DNA of 64,000 bases from Danxiaibacter flavus (GTDB lineage Bacteria > Bacteroidota > Bacteroidia > Chitinophagales > Chitinophagaceae). The notes beneath the pieces are model-generated. The model saw only the letters and a program-made list of their open reading frames with translations. It was not told the origin of the DNA and made no database searches. The position numbers and the translations under genes are program-made. The DNA is taken from contig NZ_JAULBC010000005.1 of NCBI RefSeq assembly GCF_041060425.1, forward strand, positions 372,001 to 436,000, in the 5' to 3' direction. Below are positions 1 through 8,451 of this stretch, in pieces (positions within the stretch are counted from its first letter, which is position 1; each line of letters begins with the position of its first letter).

Positions 1-186
1 GTTACCAGTCAATGCAAAGCTTCCATAGACTTTTGCAAGCACTTGTTTGTAACCTGCAGGTGTTTTGTACACAACATCCGCAGTAATATCATTTGTCGGC
101 GTGCGGTCCAGATCCTTGGTGCATGATGTTGCAATTACTGCAGAACCCAGAGCCACACATATATATTTAAATAAATTCTTTTTCAT
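1..186 (-). CDS. susD-like: SusD/RagB family outer-membrane lipoprotein, N-terminal part (cut by window edge)
   Basis: Only the first 62 codons are inside the window, read leftward from an ATG at 186. The translation has a lipoprotein signal: a basic start, a hydrophobic stretch, then ATSC with the acylated Cys at about residue 22. The following residues (TKDLDRTPTNDIT) are a typical SusD mature start. SusD proteins sit on the outer face of the outer membrane and capture glycans for the SusC channel. The gene begins 26 bp after the susC stop, so the two should be one transcript. The substrate cannot be told from this fragment. I am confident of the family because of the lipobox and the susC neighbour. 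Confidence 0.85.
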   Translation of the reverse strand, partial: MKKNLFKYICVALGSAVIATSCTKDLDRTPTNDITADVVYKTPAGYKQVLAKVYGSFALTGN

Positions 187-212
187 CTGTTTAGTTTTAA
201 CCGTTAGAATTA

Positions 213-3212
213 TTAGAAAGCAAGGTTTGCGCCCACAGTATATATTCTTGGTCTGGGATAGAACTTGTTATCTATACCGCCGAAGATTTCCGGATCAACA
301 CCTGTGTATTTTGTTACAGTAAATACGTTCTGACAGTTCGCATTCAGGATCAATCCAAACCTGCTTTTACCCAATTTTCCTAAGTTGTAGGTAAGGCCAA
401 TGTTATCCATCTTCAGGAAAGATGCATTTTGCACATAGTAGTCAGACAACGCCTGTGAATACTTGAAGTTTGTATTTAATACATCTGTTGTTCCGTTCTG
501 TAAATATTCCAATGGATTCAACATTGTTTGCGTTCTGTCCAGGTTGGATGCAACGTTGTTATACATATAGTTACCCAGGTTTGCACGCATCACCATGTTC
601 AGTCCCCATTGCTTGTAATTTAGCTGGGTACTGAAGCCAAGGATAAATTTCGGGAACGGAGATTTGTAGTGATAAAGATCTTTCTGGTTAATGATGCCAT
701 CTTTGTTCAGATCCTGGTAAGCGCCTTCAATTGGTTTACCATTCGCATCATACACTTGTTTGTACACAAAGAATGAGTTGGTGTTATAACCAACAGAGTT
801 CATCTGGATGTTATATCCTGTTGCACCGGCAATACCACCTGTTGGGTTACCCAGGAAACTGGAGTCTGCAACTGCTGTAAGCTTGGTGATCTTGTTCACA
901 TTGTAAGTGAAGTTGAAGCCGATGTCCCAGTTAAAATTGCTTGTTCTTACTGCATTGGCGTTGATGTTAAACTCAATACCCCTGTTTTCCACATTTCCAA
1001 CGTTTGTCAGCAACTGGTTAGCGAAGTTGGAACCAACGGGGATCGGAATAACGCTTAACAGATCAGAAGTTTTCTTGTAGTAGAAATCTATGCTACCGTT
1101 AATCCTGTTTTTCAGGAAGCCATAATCAACACCCACGTTGTAAGCTGCAGTCTGTTCCCATTTCAACTTGCTGTCATAAGCGCTTGGTCTGTACATATTG
1201 TACAATGAATTGCCAAGCTGGTATTGCGCAGTATTGTTACTAAGTGCATATACAGGCAGGTAAGAATAGTTGGCTATACCATCCTGCTGGCCTGTTTTAC
1301 CATAGCTTAAACGCAGTTTCAGGTCTGAAAGCACATTGGAGTTTTTAAGAAATTCTTCTTCCTTCAAACGCCATGTGAAGGCAAGAGAAGGGAAGTAACC
1401 CCAGCGGGAATCTTTTGCAAAACGTGATGAACCATCTGAACGGATAGAACCTGCGAGAATATATTTTCCATCGAAAGTGTAGATCAGGCGAGCATAGTAA
1501 GAGATCAGGGTGTTCCTTGGCTTATCGTAAGGAAACGCCGGTTTTGTATTCATGATGGTATCACCATTCGCACGTAATGTGTAGTAATTGTAGTTCGTGC
1601 TCATGTTATCATAGTAACCATAACCTGCAGTTGCGTTGATGTTACTTTTGATAGATTTGATGTCTTTGTTGTAGTTCAGGTAAAACTCACCAACCCTGTT
1701 GGCAATCTCCTGTTTGTATTTTGACATTCTGCCTGAGTCTGTCCATGCCTGTGCAGCATAGGCCGGAATAAACACATCGCCGTGTCCGTGCGATACGTCA
1801 TAACCCAGGTTTAAGTTGGCATGCAGTTCAGGAAGAAAATGAAACGAATAATCGAACTGAATGTTGCCGTAGCTTCTTTCAACCTGGCCTTCATCGTTCT
1901 TTTGCATCAGCAAAGCAACCGGATTGCGTGTTGCCTGCCCGTTGGGAATCGCATCTTCACCTGTACCTTTTGTCCACTCATAATAGCCGCCGAATTTTCC
2001 TTCTGCATACACAGGTTGTGTTGGATCGAAGGTTGCAGCAGCGCCAATGGCATCCTGGTTAGCAAAACGTGTTTTGGTGACAGCGCCTTTCAGGTTAAGA
2101 TCAACTTTCAGGTGGTTGTCAAAAAATTTAGGATTAAGACTTATTCCTAAAGAACCGCGTTGCATTTTATCCGTTTTCAAAATGCCTGTCTGGTCAAGAT
2201 AACCGGCAGATACACGGTAAGGGATATTCTTTACAGAACCTGTAACATTCAGGTTATTATCTGAAGTTATACCTGTCTGATAGATCTGATCCTGCCAGTC
2301 TGTGTTCGCTGTTCCAAGCAATGCTTTTTGCGCATCCGTTCCCAGTGAATCGACCAAAGTGTGGAATTGATTGGCAGAAAGCACATTCACTCTCCTTGCT
2401 ACTTTTGACAAAGAGAATTGCGTATTGAAGTTGAAGACAGGCTTTCCGGCTTTTCCTTTTTTGGTGGTGATAAGAATCACACCGTTAGAAGCTCGGGAAC
2501 CATAAATGGCCGTTGATGCCGCATCTTTAAGAATCGTCATTGACTCAATATCGTTCGGGTTGATCAGGCTAAGCGGATTGGCTACACCGGATACGGCGGC
2601 AGAACCATCAGGATTTTTAGTATAAGCCAAAGGCACTCCGTCAATCACGATCAACGGATCATTGCTGGCGCTAAGTGAAGCACCACCGCGAATACGGATG
2701 GTACTTCCGCTACCAGGCGCTCCGCCGTTTGAAGTGATAGAAACGCCCGGCGCCTTACCGGCAATCAGTTGTTCCGGAGTTGTTATAGATCCTTTCTGAA
2801 AATCTTTTGAAGTAACCGTGCTTAAAGAACCTGTTGATTCTTTTTTGCGCGCAGTACCATAGCCGATAACAACCACTTCACCAATATCGGTAGTGCCATG
2901 TTGCAGCGTAAAGTCAAGTGTTTCATCACCGCTTAGCTGAAGCGTTTTTTCCAGCTGCTGGTACCCGATGAAGTTGACTGTGATTGTGTATTTACCAACG
3001 GCAAGGTTGGCAATTTTGTAATGGCCGTCTATGTCGGCAGCTGTGCCTCTATTTAGTTCTCTGATGGTAACAGATGCGCCGGCGAGGGGCTGATTGTTTT
3101 CACCTGTAACTCTTCCTTCGATAGAACCTTTTTGTTGGGCGTAGAGAAAAGTAGATAGCAGGGAGCATACACTGAGGAGTACAAATTTCCACAAGGGAGA
3201 TGTTTTTTTCAT
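213..3212 (-). CDS. susC-like: SusC/RagA family TonB-linked outer-membrane transporter
   Basis: A 999-residue protein with, in order: signal peptide (about 1-25, ending YAQ), a carboxypeptidase-regulatory-like beta domain (about 28-105), the TonB-box/plug start VVVIGYGTARKKESTGS, a plug domain with IRIRGGASL and PLIVIDGVPL, and a long beta-barrel ending in a terminal aromatic residue (NLAF). This is the full SusC architecture and normal length. It imports oligosaccharides or other large nutrients across the outer membrane with its SusD partner, powered by TonB. The upstream gap carries two identical LacI-type operators and the lacI-family gene lies directly behind, so it is probably repressed in the absence of its substrate. 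No glycoside hydrolase lies on this side of the locus, so the sugar is not identified. Confidence 0.95.
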   Translation of the reverse strand: MKKTSPLWKFVLLSVCSLLSTFLYAQQKGSIEGRVTGENNQPLAGASVTIRELNRGTAADIDGHYKIANLAVGKYTITVNFIGYQQLEKTLQLSGDETLDFTLQHGTTDIGEVVVIGYGTARKKESTGSLSTVTSKDFQKGSITTPEQLIAGKAPGVSITSNGGAPGSGSTIRIRGGASLSASNDPLIVIDGVPLAYTKNPDGSAAVSGVANPLSLINPNDIESMTILKDAASTAIYGSRASNGVILITTKKGKAGKPVFNFNTQFSLSKVARRVNVLSANQFHTLVDSLGTDAQKALLGTANTDWQDQIYQTGITSDNNLNVTGSVKNIPYRVSAGYLDQTGILKTDKMQRGSLGISLNPKFFDNHLKVDLNLKGAVTKTRFANQDAIGAAATFDPTQPVYAEGKFGGYYEWTKGTGEDAIPNGQATRNPVALLMQKNDEGQVERSYGNIQFDYSFHFLPELHANLNLGYDVSHGHGDVFIPAYAAQAWTDSGRMSKYKQEIANRVGEFYLNYNKDIKSIKSNINATAGYGYYDNMSTNYNYYTLRANGDTIMNTKPAFPYDKPRNTLISYYARLIYTFDGKYILAGSIRSDGSSRFAKDSRWGYFPSLAFTWRLKEEEFLKNSNVLSDLKLRLSYGKTGQQDGIANYSYLPVYALSNNTAQYQLGNSLYNMYRPSAYDSKLKWEQTAAYNVGVDYGFLKNRINGSIDFYYKKTSDLLSVIPIPVGSNFANQLLTNVGNVENRGIEFNINANAVRTSNFNWDIGFNFTYNVNKITKLTAVADSSFLGNPTGGIAGATGYNIQMNSVGYNTNSFFVYKQVYDANGKPIEGAYQDLNKDGIINQKDLYHYKSPFPKFILGFSTQLNYKQWGLNMVMRANLGNYMYNNVASNLDRTQTMLNPLEYLQNGTTDVLNTNFKYSQALSDYYVQNASFLKMDNIGLTYNLGKLGKSRFGLILNANCQNVFTVTKYTGVDPEIFGGIDNKFYPRPRIYTVGANLAF

Positions 3213-3276
3213 CTGGCTCGTAATTTAAAGTGACTAGTTTGTTGCTAACAGCGGTTAGCGGGTATAAAAGTAAGTA

Positions 3277-3288
3277 GGGAACGTTCCC
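3277..3288. promoter_or_regulatory. LacI-type operator O1 (perfect palindrome) upstream of susC
   Basis: GGGAACGTTCCC is a perfect 12-bp palindrome with a central CG, the usual form of LacI-family sites. It lies 65 bp upstream of the susC start. With its flanks it is identical over 17 bp (TAGGGAACGTTCCCGAA) to a second site at 3438-3449. A LacI-family gene follows 450 bp away. Binding by that protein is inferred, not shown. Confidence 0.75.
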
Positions 3289-3437
3289 GAAAATTAACAA
3301 GTCATTTCGAAGTTATTAACATTACATTTTTAATGAATTTGTAAAAGAGGGATTTTATTTTTTAATCTATTTTATATCAGCTATAAAAACATTTAATTAT
3401 TTCATAAATTGAAATAAAAACATGTGGATAACTTCTA

Positions 3438-3449
3438 GGGAACGTTCCC
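3438..3449. promoter_or_regulatory. LacI-type operator O2 (perfect palindrome) upstream of susC
   Basis: This is the second exact copy of GGGAACGTTCCC, in the same flanking context as O1. Centre-to-centre distance is 161 bp, about 15 helical turns, which would place both sites on the same DNA face and suits a looping repressor. It is 226 bp upstream of the susC start and 288 bp beyond the end of the lacI-family gene. Confidence 0.7.
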
Positions 3450-3518
3450 GAAGTAAGAAGATGAAAAAACGTTTTTGCAAAATTTGAACGCTGAATTAAT
3501 GAACCATTTGAGGATTTT

Positions 3519-3692
3519 TTTAAACCATATAAGGCATATAAGGGAATATAAGGTTGACGCCGGGTAGAATTCGTCCGCCGCAAGCTTAACCTTCCGTTTA
3601 TAGTTTTTTTGTGAATATGATAGCATATGTTTACGGAGCTCATACTTCTAAACAACTACTTATATTCTCTTATATGCCTTATATGGTTTAAA
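3519..3692. repeat. Inverted repeat of the ACCATATAAGGCATATAAG module
   Basis: Two 34-bp arms, 3519-3552 and 3659-3692, are inverted copies of each other with one mismatch (GGG versus GAG in the outer part). About 106 bp separate them. The same core, ACCATATAAGGCATATAAG, forms the middle arms of the much larger palindrome at 54.7-55.3 kb, so it is a dispersed element. Right of the second arm, 3700-3726 holds a further small inverted repeat around GCGAAGCGTAGCGAGCG. No convincing gene lies between susC and lacI. Confidence 0.75.
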
Positions 3693-3736
3693 TTTTCTTC
3701 CAATCGCGAAGCGTAGCGAGCGATTCCAACCAAAAA

Positions 3737-4762
3737 TTACATAGTTCCAACCGCCGAAGATTTGCGTTGTATTAACTCAGAGTTCAGCACAACTTTCCGT
3801 GTCGCAAAATCTGCTTTGGTTTCATCATCAGCAAGTATCTTGAACAGCACATCTGCTGCTTCAAGCCCCATGTTATAAGCTGGTTGAATAATAGTTGACA
3901 ATGCAGGATTCAATAACGGTGCTATTTCAAGACCGGAAAAGCCTATTACTTTAACCTGTTCCGGAATAGAAATATTCAGCTCCATGCAGGTGTAGTATGT
4001 TGCAATAGCCAGACGCTCAACCGATGCAAAAACGCCATCCGGTCGCAATTTGGAGAATGTATCAGAAAGAATGGAAATATTCTGTGTAAGCTCATTGCTG
4101 CAATCAACAACAAGATTATCGTCCGTCTCAATGCCGTATTTATCCAGCGCATCCAGGTAGCCCTGCATACGCGTTTTACCAATGGACAAATTTTTATTCA
4201 CCACCAGATAGGCAATTCTTTTACAGCCCTGCTGTAACAGGTGTTCCGTGGCAAGAAAGCTACTTTCATAATCGTTGGTAGTTACTTTCGCGGTTTCAAT
4301 ATCCTCATACACACGGTCAAAGAATACCAGCGGGATATTTTTCTTTTGAAGCATTTTCAAATAGCTGTGATCCTGCTCCTCCCCTGAAACGGACATGATG
4401 ATACCATCCACTTTTCCATTACTGAGGTTCTGAACGAAGGAAACCTCTTTTTCAAACTCATCATCTGTCAGACAGATCAGAACACTATAACCGTTCTTTT
4501 TCGCCACCTGCTCTATTCCGTTAATGGCCTTGGAGAAGAAGTTGTTTGCAATCTCGGGAACAATAACCGCAATAGTGTTGCTCTTTTGAATTCGCAGATT
4601 ACTGGCGTGGTGATTAGGTGTAAAATTGAGCTCCCTCGCGCGCGCGAGGATCCTTTCTTTTGTCTCTTTATTGATGCCACTGTTGTTTCGGAAGGCCCGG
4701 GATACGGTGGATTTTGAAAGGTTTAAATCTTTTGCAAGCTCAATAATATTAATATCTGCCAT
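3737..4762 (-). CDS. LacI family transcriptional regulator
   Basis: A 341-residue protein of normal LacI length. The N-terminal helix-turn-helix (about residues 3-50) reads INIIELAKDLNLSKSTVSRAF, followed by the hinge helix region and a periplasmic-binding-protein-like sensor domain (about 60-335; IAVIVPEIANNFFS, then DGIIMSVSG). It should bind a sugar or sugar derivative and control the susC/susD pair downstream, through the two identical palindromes in the gap. Repressor or activator cannot be decided from sequence. A TAGATTTG -7 box ends only 5 bp before the ATG. The gene shares the direction of susC, but the 524-bp gap with operators argues for a separate promoter for susC. Confidence 0.93.
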   Translation of the reverse strand: MADINIIELAKDLNLSKSTVSRAFRNNSGINKETKERILARARELNFTPNHHASNLRIQKSNTIAVIVPEIANNFFSKAINGIEQVAKKNGYSVLICLTDDEFEKEVSFVQNLSNGKVDGIIMSVSGEEQDHSYLKMLQKKNIPLVFFDRVYEDIETAKVTTNDYESSFLATEHLLQQGCKRIAYLVVNKNLSIGKTRMQGYLDALDKYGIETDDNLVVDCSNELTQNISILSDTFSKLRPDGVFASVERLAIATYYTCMELNISIPEQVKVIGFSGLEIAPLLNPALSTIIQPAYNMGLEAADVLFKILADDETKADFATRKVVLNSELIQRKSSAVGTM

Positions 4763-4767
4763 TGCGG

Positions 4768-4775
4768 CAAATCTA
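4768..4775 (-). promoter_or_regulatory. Bacteroidota -7 box of the lacI-family gene
   Basis: Read on the minus strand, the bases are TAGATTTG, an exact match to the TAnnTTTG element bound by the Bacteroidota primary sigma factor. It ends 5 bp before the start codon at 4762, so the transcript would have almost no leader. No clear TTG -33 element is seen at the usual distance. Confidence 0.45.
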
Positions 4776-4966
4776 ATTATAATTCAATAAAAACCTAATC
4801 TGCGCTTAGCGTACGGTTAATTAAATTGAGATAAAAAATACCGTTAAAAAACCGCGTGAACCGGTCGTGCATAGGCGCATGACTATCATCTTAGGGTATA
4901 AACACCCAATACTGGCATGGAAATTTGATTAAGGTAGTTATTACTTAATTTTTAAAATTTTCAGTC

Positions 4967-5167
4967 ATGCCAAACACTAAAACAGATAAGTTAGGTTTTT
5001 CTACAGAAAATCCTGATACGCAAAGAAACATAGCTGCAAAAGGTCCAAGCCAGGGTGTTGGTAAAGCAGACAGTCATCATGCTGTTGGGCATCCATACGA
5101 TGAGGACCTTCAAACCCAAATAACAGCAAAATCGAAGAATAAGAAACAAAACATGAAGAAGAAATAG
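4967..5167 (+). CDS. Small hydrophilic basic protein, unknown function
   Basis: A 66-residue reading frame rich in Lys, Asp, Thr, Gln and Gly, with no signal peptide or membrane segment, ending in a Lys run (KSKNKKQNMKKK). I do not recognise a family. In its favour: an ATG start after an A/T-rich leader, 200 bp of free upstream sequence divergent from the lacI-family gene, and composition like small stress-type or nucleic-acid-binding proteins. Against it: short length and no family match. The sequence after its stop goes straight into dispersed intergenic repeats. Confidence 0.5.
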   Translation: MPNTKTDKLGFSTENPDTQRNIAAKGPSQGVGKADSHHAVGHPYDEDLQTQITAKSKNKKQNMKKK

Positions 5168-5489
5168 GGGTTTTTTAATTGAAAATTGAGAGTTGATAAT
5201 TGACAATGTGTGCATGCCTAAAATAGGTTGCAACTCTCAATTTTTATTTTCAGGAACAGTCGCCAATCCAGGAAAAATCTTCGTTCAATTTCATTTTCAA
5301 TTTTCAATTGTCCCTTATCAATTATTAAAATCCTCCGCCGATCCATTGTCAATTTTCCCCGCCTGAACGACCTTAGTCGGGCAGGAATTTTCCCTTATCA
5401 ATTATTAAGATTCCTGCAACTTATTGTGTGCTATCTTTACTTATCTGATTTTCTACGCTTATTCTCCCTTAAAATCTAAACGCTTTTTT
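5168..5489. repeat. Repeat-filled gap: AATTGAAAATTG family and a CCTGCCCGACTAAG hairpin module
   Basis: Runs such as AATTGAAAATTGAGAG and their complements recur through 5178-5310. The unit CCCTTATCAATTATTAA occurs at about 5312-5328 and again at 5392-5408. Between them, 5353-5390 contains a module whose reverse complement recurs at about 31266-31305 (CCTGCCCGACTAAG and GGCGGGGAAAATTGA). This looks like one repeat inserted within another. No gene is supported here. Confidence 0.6.
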
Positions 5490-6125
5490 ATGGATAAACA
5501 ACAAATCCGCGACGCCTACGAGCTGTACTGGCTCGAGAATGGAACAAGGCCCATTTCAGTATTTACTTTTTGTAAAAAACTTGATATATCAGAGCCCGAT
5601 TTTTACAATGAATACAGCTCTTTTGAAGCCATAGAGAAGGATATCTGGCTGTATTATTTCAATAAAACGGTTGATCAGATACAGAATGACGAAACATACA
5701 AGCGATACACGGTAAGAGAGAAATTGCTAACATTCTATTTTGTATGGGTTCAAACATTAAAAGAGCACAGAAGTTATATTTTGTTGCACAAAAAATCACT
5801 CATCAATTATGGTGTGATGCAACCCAAACCAGATGTGCTGGAAAATTTCCGCAAAGCCTTTTACGAATATGTGCGCAACCTGATTAAAGAAGGTTATTCC
5901 ACACATGAAATAAAAGAAAGAAAATACATTTCCGACAAGTATGTTCATGGATTTTGGGTGCAGGCATTATTCGTGTTGCGTTATTGGCTGACTGATACCA
6001 GCGAGAAATTCGAAATGACAGATGCGGCTATTGAAAAAGCTGTTAACCTCAGCTTCAAACTTATTATTGAAAACACGTTAGACAGCCTGGTTGACTTCGG
6101 AAAATTTCTCTTCACAAAAAAATAA
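5490..6125 (+). CDS. TetR/AcrR-type transcriptional regulator
   Basis: A 211-residue protein from the ATG at 5490; an upstream in-frame extension to 5424 lies in repeat-like sequence and is rejected. The N-terminus (about 1-50) has the TetR helix-turn-helix pattern with ISVFTFCKKLDISEPDFYNEY and FEAIEKDIW. The rest is a helical ligand or dimerisation domain. It lies 36 bp upstream of an ABC1-family kinase on the same strand, a pairing I recall from other Bacteroidota. It probably controls that operon, perhaps in response to a lipid or quinone-related signal; that is inference. Confidence 0.8.
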   Translation: MDKQQIRDAYELYWLENGTRPISVFTFCKKLDISEPDFYNEYSSFEAIEKDIWLYYFNKTVDQIQNDETYKRYTVREKLLTFYFVWVQTLKEHRSYILLHKKSLINYGVMQPKPDVLENFRKAFYEYVRNLIKEGYSTHEIKERKYISDKYVHGFWVQALFVLRYWLTDTSEKFEMTDAAIEKAVNLSFKLIIENTLDSLVDFGKFLFTKK

Positions 6126-6161
6126 TGGACAAGAACTTTTTTCTGCTCCATCCAGATATAC

Positions 6162-7481
6162 ATGAAAGAACAATCTAAGATCCCTACTTCCAAAATAGAA
6201 AGAGCGGGCCGCTTTGTGTCTACCGGTTTCAAAGTTGGCACCAATTACCTGAAACATTACACCCGCAAACTGGTTGATCCGGAGATTGATAAAGAAGATC
6301 TTCACCAGGAAAATGCAGAGGACATTTATGAAACACTGAGCAATCTGAAAGGAAGCGCGCTTAAGGTTGCACAGATGTTGAGTATGGACCGAGGTATGCT
6401 GCCCAAGGCATATTCAGAACGTTTTGCCATGTCGCAATACAGTGCACCACCTTTATCCGGTCCGCTTGTTATAAATACATTCATAAAGACATTAGGCAAA
6501 ACGCCGGCTCAGCTTTTTGATAAGTTTGAGATCAGTGCTGCAAATGCTGCATCTATCGGCCAGGTACATCACGCCTGGAAAGATGGGAAAAAGCTGGCTA
6601 TTAAAATACAATATCCAGGTGTGGCGAACAGTGTCCGGACAGATCTCCGCATCGTAAAGCCTTTTGCCATGCGGCTTGTAGGTATGAGCAAGGTTGATAT
6701 GGATAAGTATTTTGATGAGATAGAAACGAGGTTGCTGGAAGAAACAGATTATACGCTGGAGTTTAGAAGATCCGTTGAAGTATCTGATCTTTGCGCGTAT
6801 ATACCCAACCTGGTTTTCCCCAAATATTATCCGGAGCTTTCCTCAGAAAAGATCATCACGATGGATTGGCTGGAAGGCAAGCACCTGAAAGAGTTTTTAG
6901 AAGACAGGCCTTCGCAGGAAGTACGCAATAAAATTGGTCAGGCTCTGTGGGATTTTTATCAGTTCCAGGTACATCAACTTAAAAAAGTGCACGCAGATCC
7001 ACATCCGGGCAATTTCCTGATGCGCAATGATGGTACCGTTGGTGTTTTTGACTTTGGCTGTATTAAAGAAATTCCTGAAGATTTCTATGTGAATTATTTT
7101 AAACTGACTGAGCCGGAAATTTTAAAGAATGATGAGGAACGGAAACAAATCTATCTCAACCTGGAAATGATTCATCCTGGTGACACGCCAAAAGAAGTAG
7201 CATTTTTCTCGCAACTGTTTCAAAAAATGATTGACCTCACCACCTTGCCGTTCACAAAAAAAACTTTTGATTTTGGTAACGACGCCTACTTCGAAGAGAT
7301 TTACTCTTACATGGAATACATATCGAATCTTAAGGAAATAAGGGATTCAAAAAATGCCAGGGGTTCCCGGCATTCGCTTTATATTAACAGAACATATTTT
7401 GGGTTGTATTCGCTTTTAAATGATTTGAAGGCAAATATTATTACGGATAAAAACAGGATACTGGATTTAACGGGCGGTTAA
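6162..7481 (+). CDS. ABC1/UbiB (AarF, COQ8-like) atypical protein kinase family
   Basis: A 439-residue protein with the ABC1 kinase-like fold. Visible motifs: the N-terminal KxGQ-type helix as ALKVAQMLS (about 66-74), the Ala-rich nucleotide loop ANAASIGQVH (127-136), the ATP lysine in AIKIQ (Lys148), the catalytic segment HADPHPGNF (277-285) and the metal-binding DFG (297-299). Relatives UbiB and COQ8 support isoprenoid quinone synthesis through ATP-dependent lipid or protein remodelling. The Gly of KxGQ is Ala here (KVAQ). No transmembrane helix is evident, unlike UbiB. It is downstream of and probably co-transcribed with the TetR-type gene. Confidence 0.9.
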   Translation: MKEQSKIPTSKIERAGRFVSTGFKVGTNYLKHYTRKLVDPEIDKEDLHQENAEDIYETLSNLKGSALKVAQMLSMDRGMLPKAYSERFAMSQYSAPPLSGPLVINTFIKTLGKTPAQLFDKFEISAANAASIGQVHHAWKDGKKLAIKIQYPGVANSVRTDLRIVKPFAMRLVGMSKVDMDKYFDEIETRLLEETDYTLEFRRSVEVSDLCAYIPNLVFPKYYPELSSEKIITMDWLEGKHLKEFLEDRPSQEVRNKIGQALWDFYQFQVHQLKKVHADPHPGNFLMRNDGTVGVFDFGCIKEIPEDFYVNYFKLTEPEILKNDEERKQIYLNLEMIHPGDTPKEVAFFSQLFQKMIDLTTLPFTKKTFDFGNDAYFEEIYSYMEYISNLKEIRDSKNARGSRHSLYINRTYFGLYSLLNDLKANIITDKNRILDLTGG

Positions 7482-7484
7482 TTT

Positions 7485-7571
7485 GTAGAGACGTTGCAAT
7501 GGTAGAGACGTTGCAATGCATAATGCGTAGAGACGTTGCAATGCAACGTCTCTACAATGCAACGTCTCTAC
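7485..7571. repeat. GTAGAGACGTTGCA repeat cluster with a 29-bp palindrome
   Basis: GTAGAGACGTTGCAAT occurs at 7485-7500, 7502-7517 and 7527-7542, and its complement at 7542-7555 and 7558-7571. The third copy and the first complement form a palindrome at 7527-7555: 14-bp arms around one base. It sits between the convergent kinase and lipoprotein genes, so it could end transcription from both sides. Similar GTAGAGACG palindromes are familiar from intergenic repeats of other phyla, including cyanobacteria (from memory). Confidence 0.7.
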
Positions 7572-7590
7572 ATGCGGATACGGCCTTCCG

Positions 7591-8451
7591 TTATTGCGGC
7601 GGCGCCGCGGTTGTATTGTTGTTTACAATTGGCCATATACCAGGCGTTGGAACGCTTACACCTTTTGTACTACCTCTTGTGCTATTATCAGCTCCGAAAT
7701 AATATAACGGCCATCCTTTATAAGTAAGCTGTGTGCGGCCAAATACCTGGATGGAACTAAAGTCCGCTTTACTTAAAAAACTTGGAACCATATTAACTCC
7801 GTTTATTTCTGCAATTGGCCAAATAGCATTGTTGCTAAAGTCAGGTTTGGTGAACGTATTTGTATTCATCTTGTCCGGCTTAAATGAGTAAAGTGTTTTA
7901 CCGACACTGTCCACAATAAAGAAAGTAGCTTCAGCTCCCGGAGTATAATCGCTTTTATACTGCACACCGTCTAATCCAACAAGCTGGGCTTTGGCAACCA
8001 TTACTGAGTAATCCGGCTTTGCAACAAACCAAATGTTGCTTACATTATCTCCATTAACATCTCCGGCAGCAGCATCGTTTGCATAGTAATAAAGCGGCCA
8101 TCCTTTATAAGTTGTCTGCTTAGAGCCATCGGAGCGGGTGATCACAGCGAAGTCGCTGGCATTTAAACCGGCAGATAATGTAGGATTTTCCTTTAGGAAT
8201 ACCGGCCATACTGCAAGGCAACCACCAGTGCAAGCAGACGCGCCACTTACATCAAGTGAAAAGAAATACAGTGTTCTTCCCATACTGTCCGCCAGGATAT
8301 TTCCGAAGGTCGAATTATTGATTAATTGAATACTCGGTTTTGGCGTTGGAGTAGAATTAGAATTATAACTGCTACTCTTAGAGCACGAAACAGACACCAG
8401 GCATGTTGCAACAACAATATATAACAACCATGAGGTTTTAAACTTTTTCAT
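7591..8451 (-). CDS. Secreted-repeat lipoprotein (COG4315, lipoprotein_15 family)
   Basis: A 286-residue lipoprotein: signal peptide, then VSVSC with the lipid-bearing Cys at about 23, then a Ser/Asn/Thr/Pro linker. Several copies of a beta-rich repeat follow, marked by GRTLYFFSLD, CTGGCLAVWPVF, YKGWPLYYYAND and their counterparts GKTLYSFKPD and YKGWPLYYFGAD. These are the marks of the COG4315 'secreted repeat of unknown function' family. The first unit keeps the Cys-rich CTGGC; the later unit does not. The function is unknown; an outer-membrane or cell-surface location is likely. It is convergent with the ABC1 kinase. Confidence 0.85.
   Translation of the reverse strand: MKKFKTSWLLYIVVATCLVSVSCSKSSSYNSNSTPTPKPSIQLINNSTFGNILADSMGRTLYFFSLDVSGASACTGGCLAVWPVFLKENPTLSAGLNASDFAVITRSDGSKQTTYKGWPLYYYANDAAAGDVNGDNVSNIWFVAKPDYSVMVAKAQLVGLDGVQYKSDYTPGAEATFFIVDSVGKTLYSFKPDKMNTNTFTKPDFSNNAIWPIAEINGVNMVPSFLSKADFSSIQVFGRTQLTYKGWPLYYFGADNSTRGSTKGVSVPTPGIWPIVNNNTTAAPPQ

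Noticed and set aside
7485..7571. CRISPR-like array
   Set aside because: The repeats are few, partly inverted and without regular spacers; it is a palindromic intergenic repeat.
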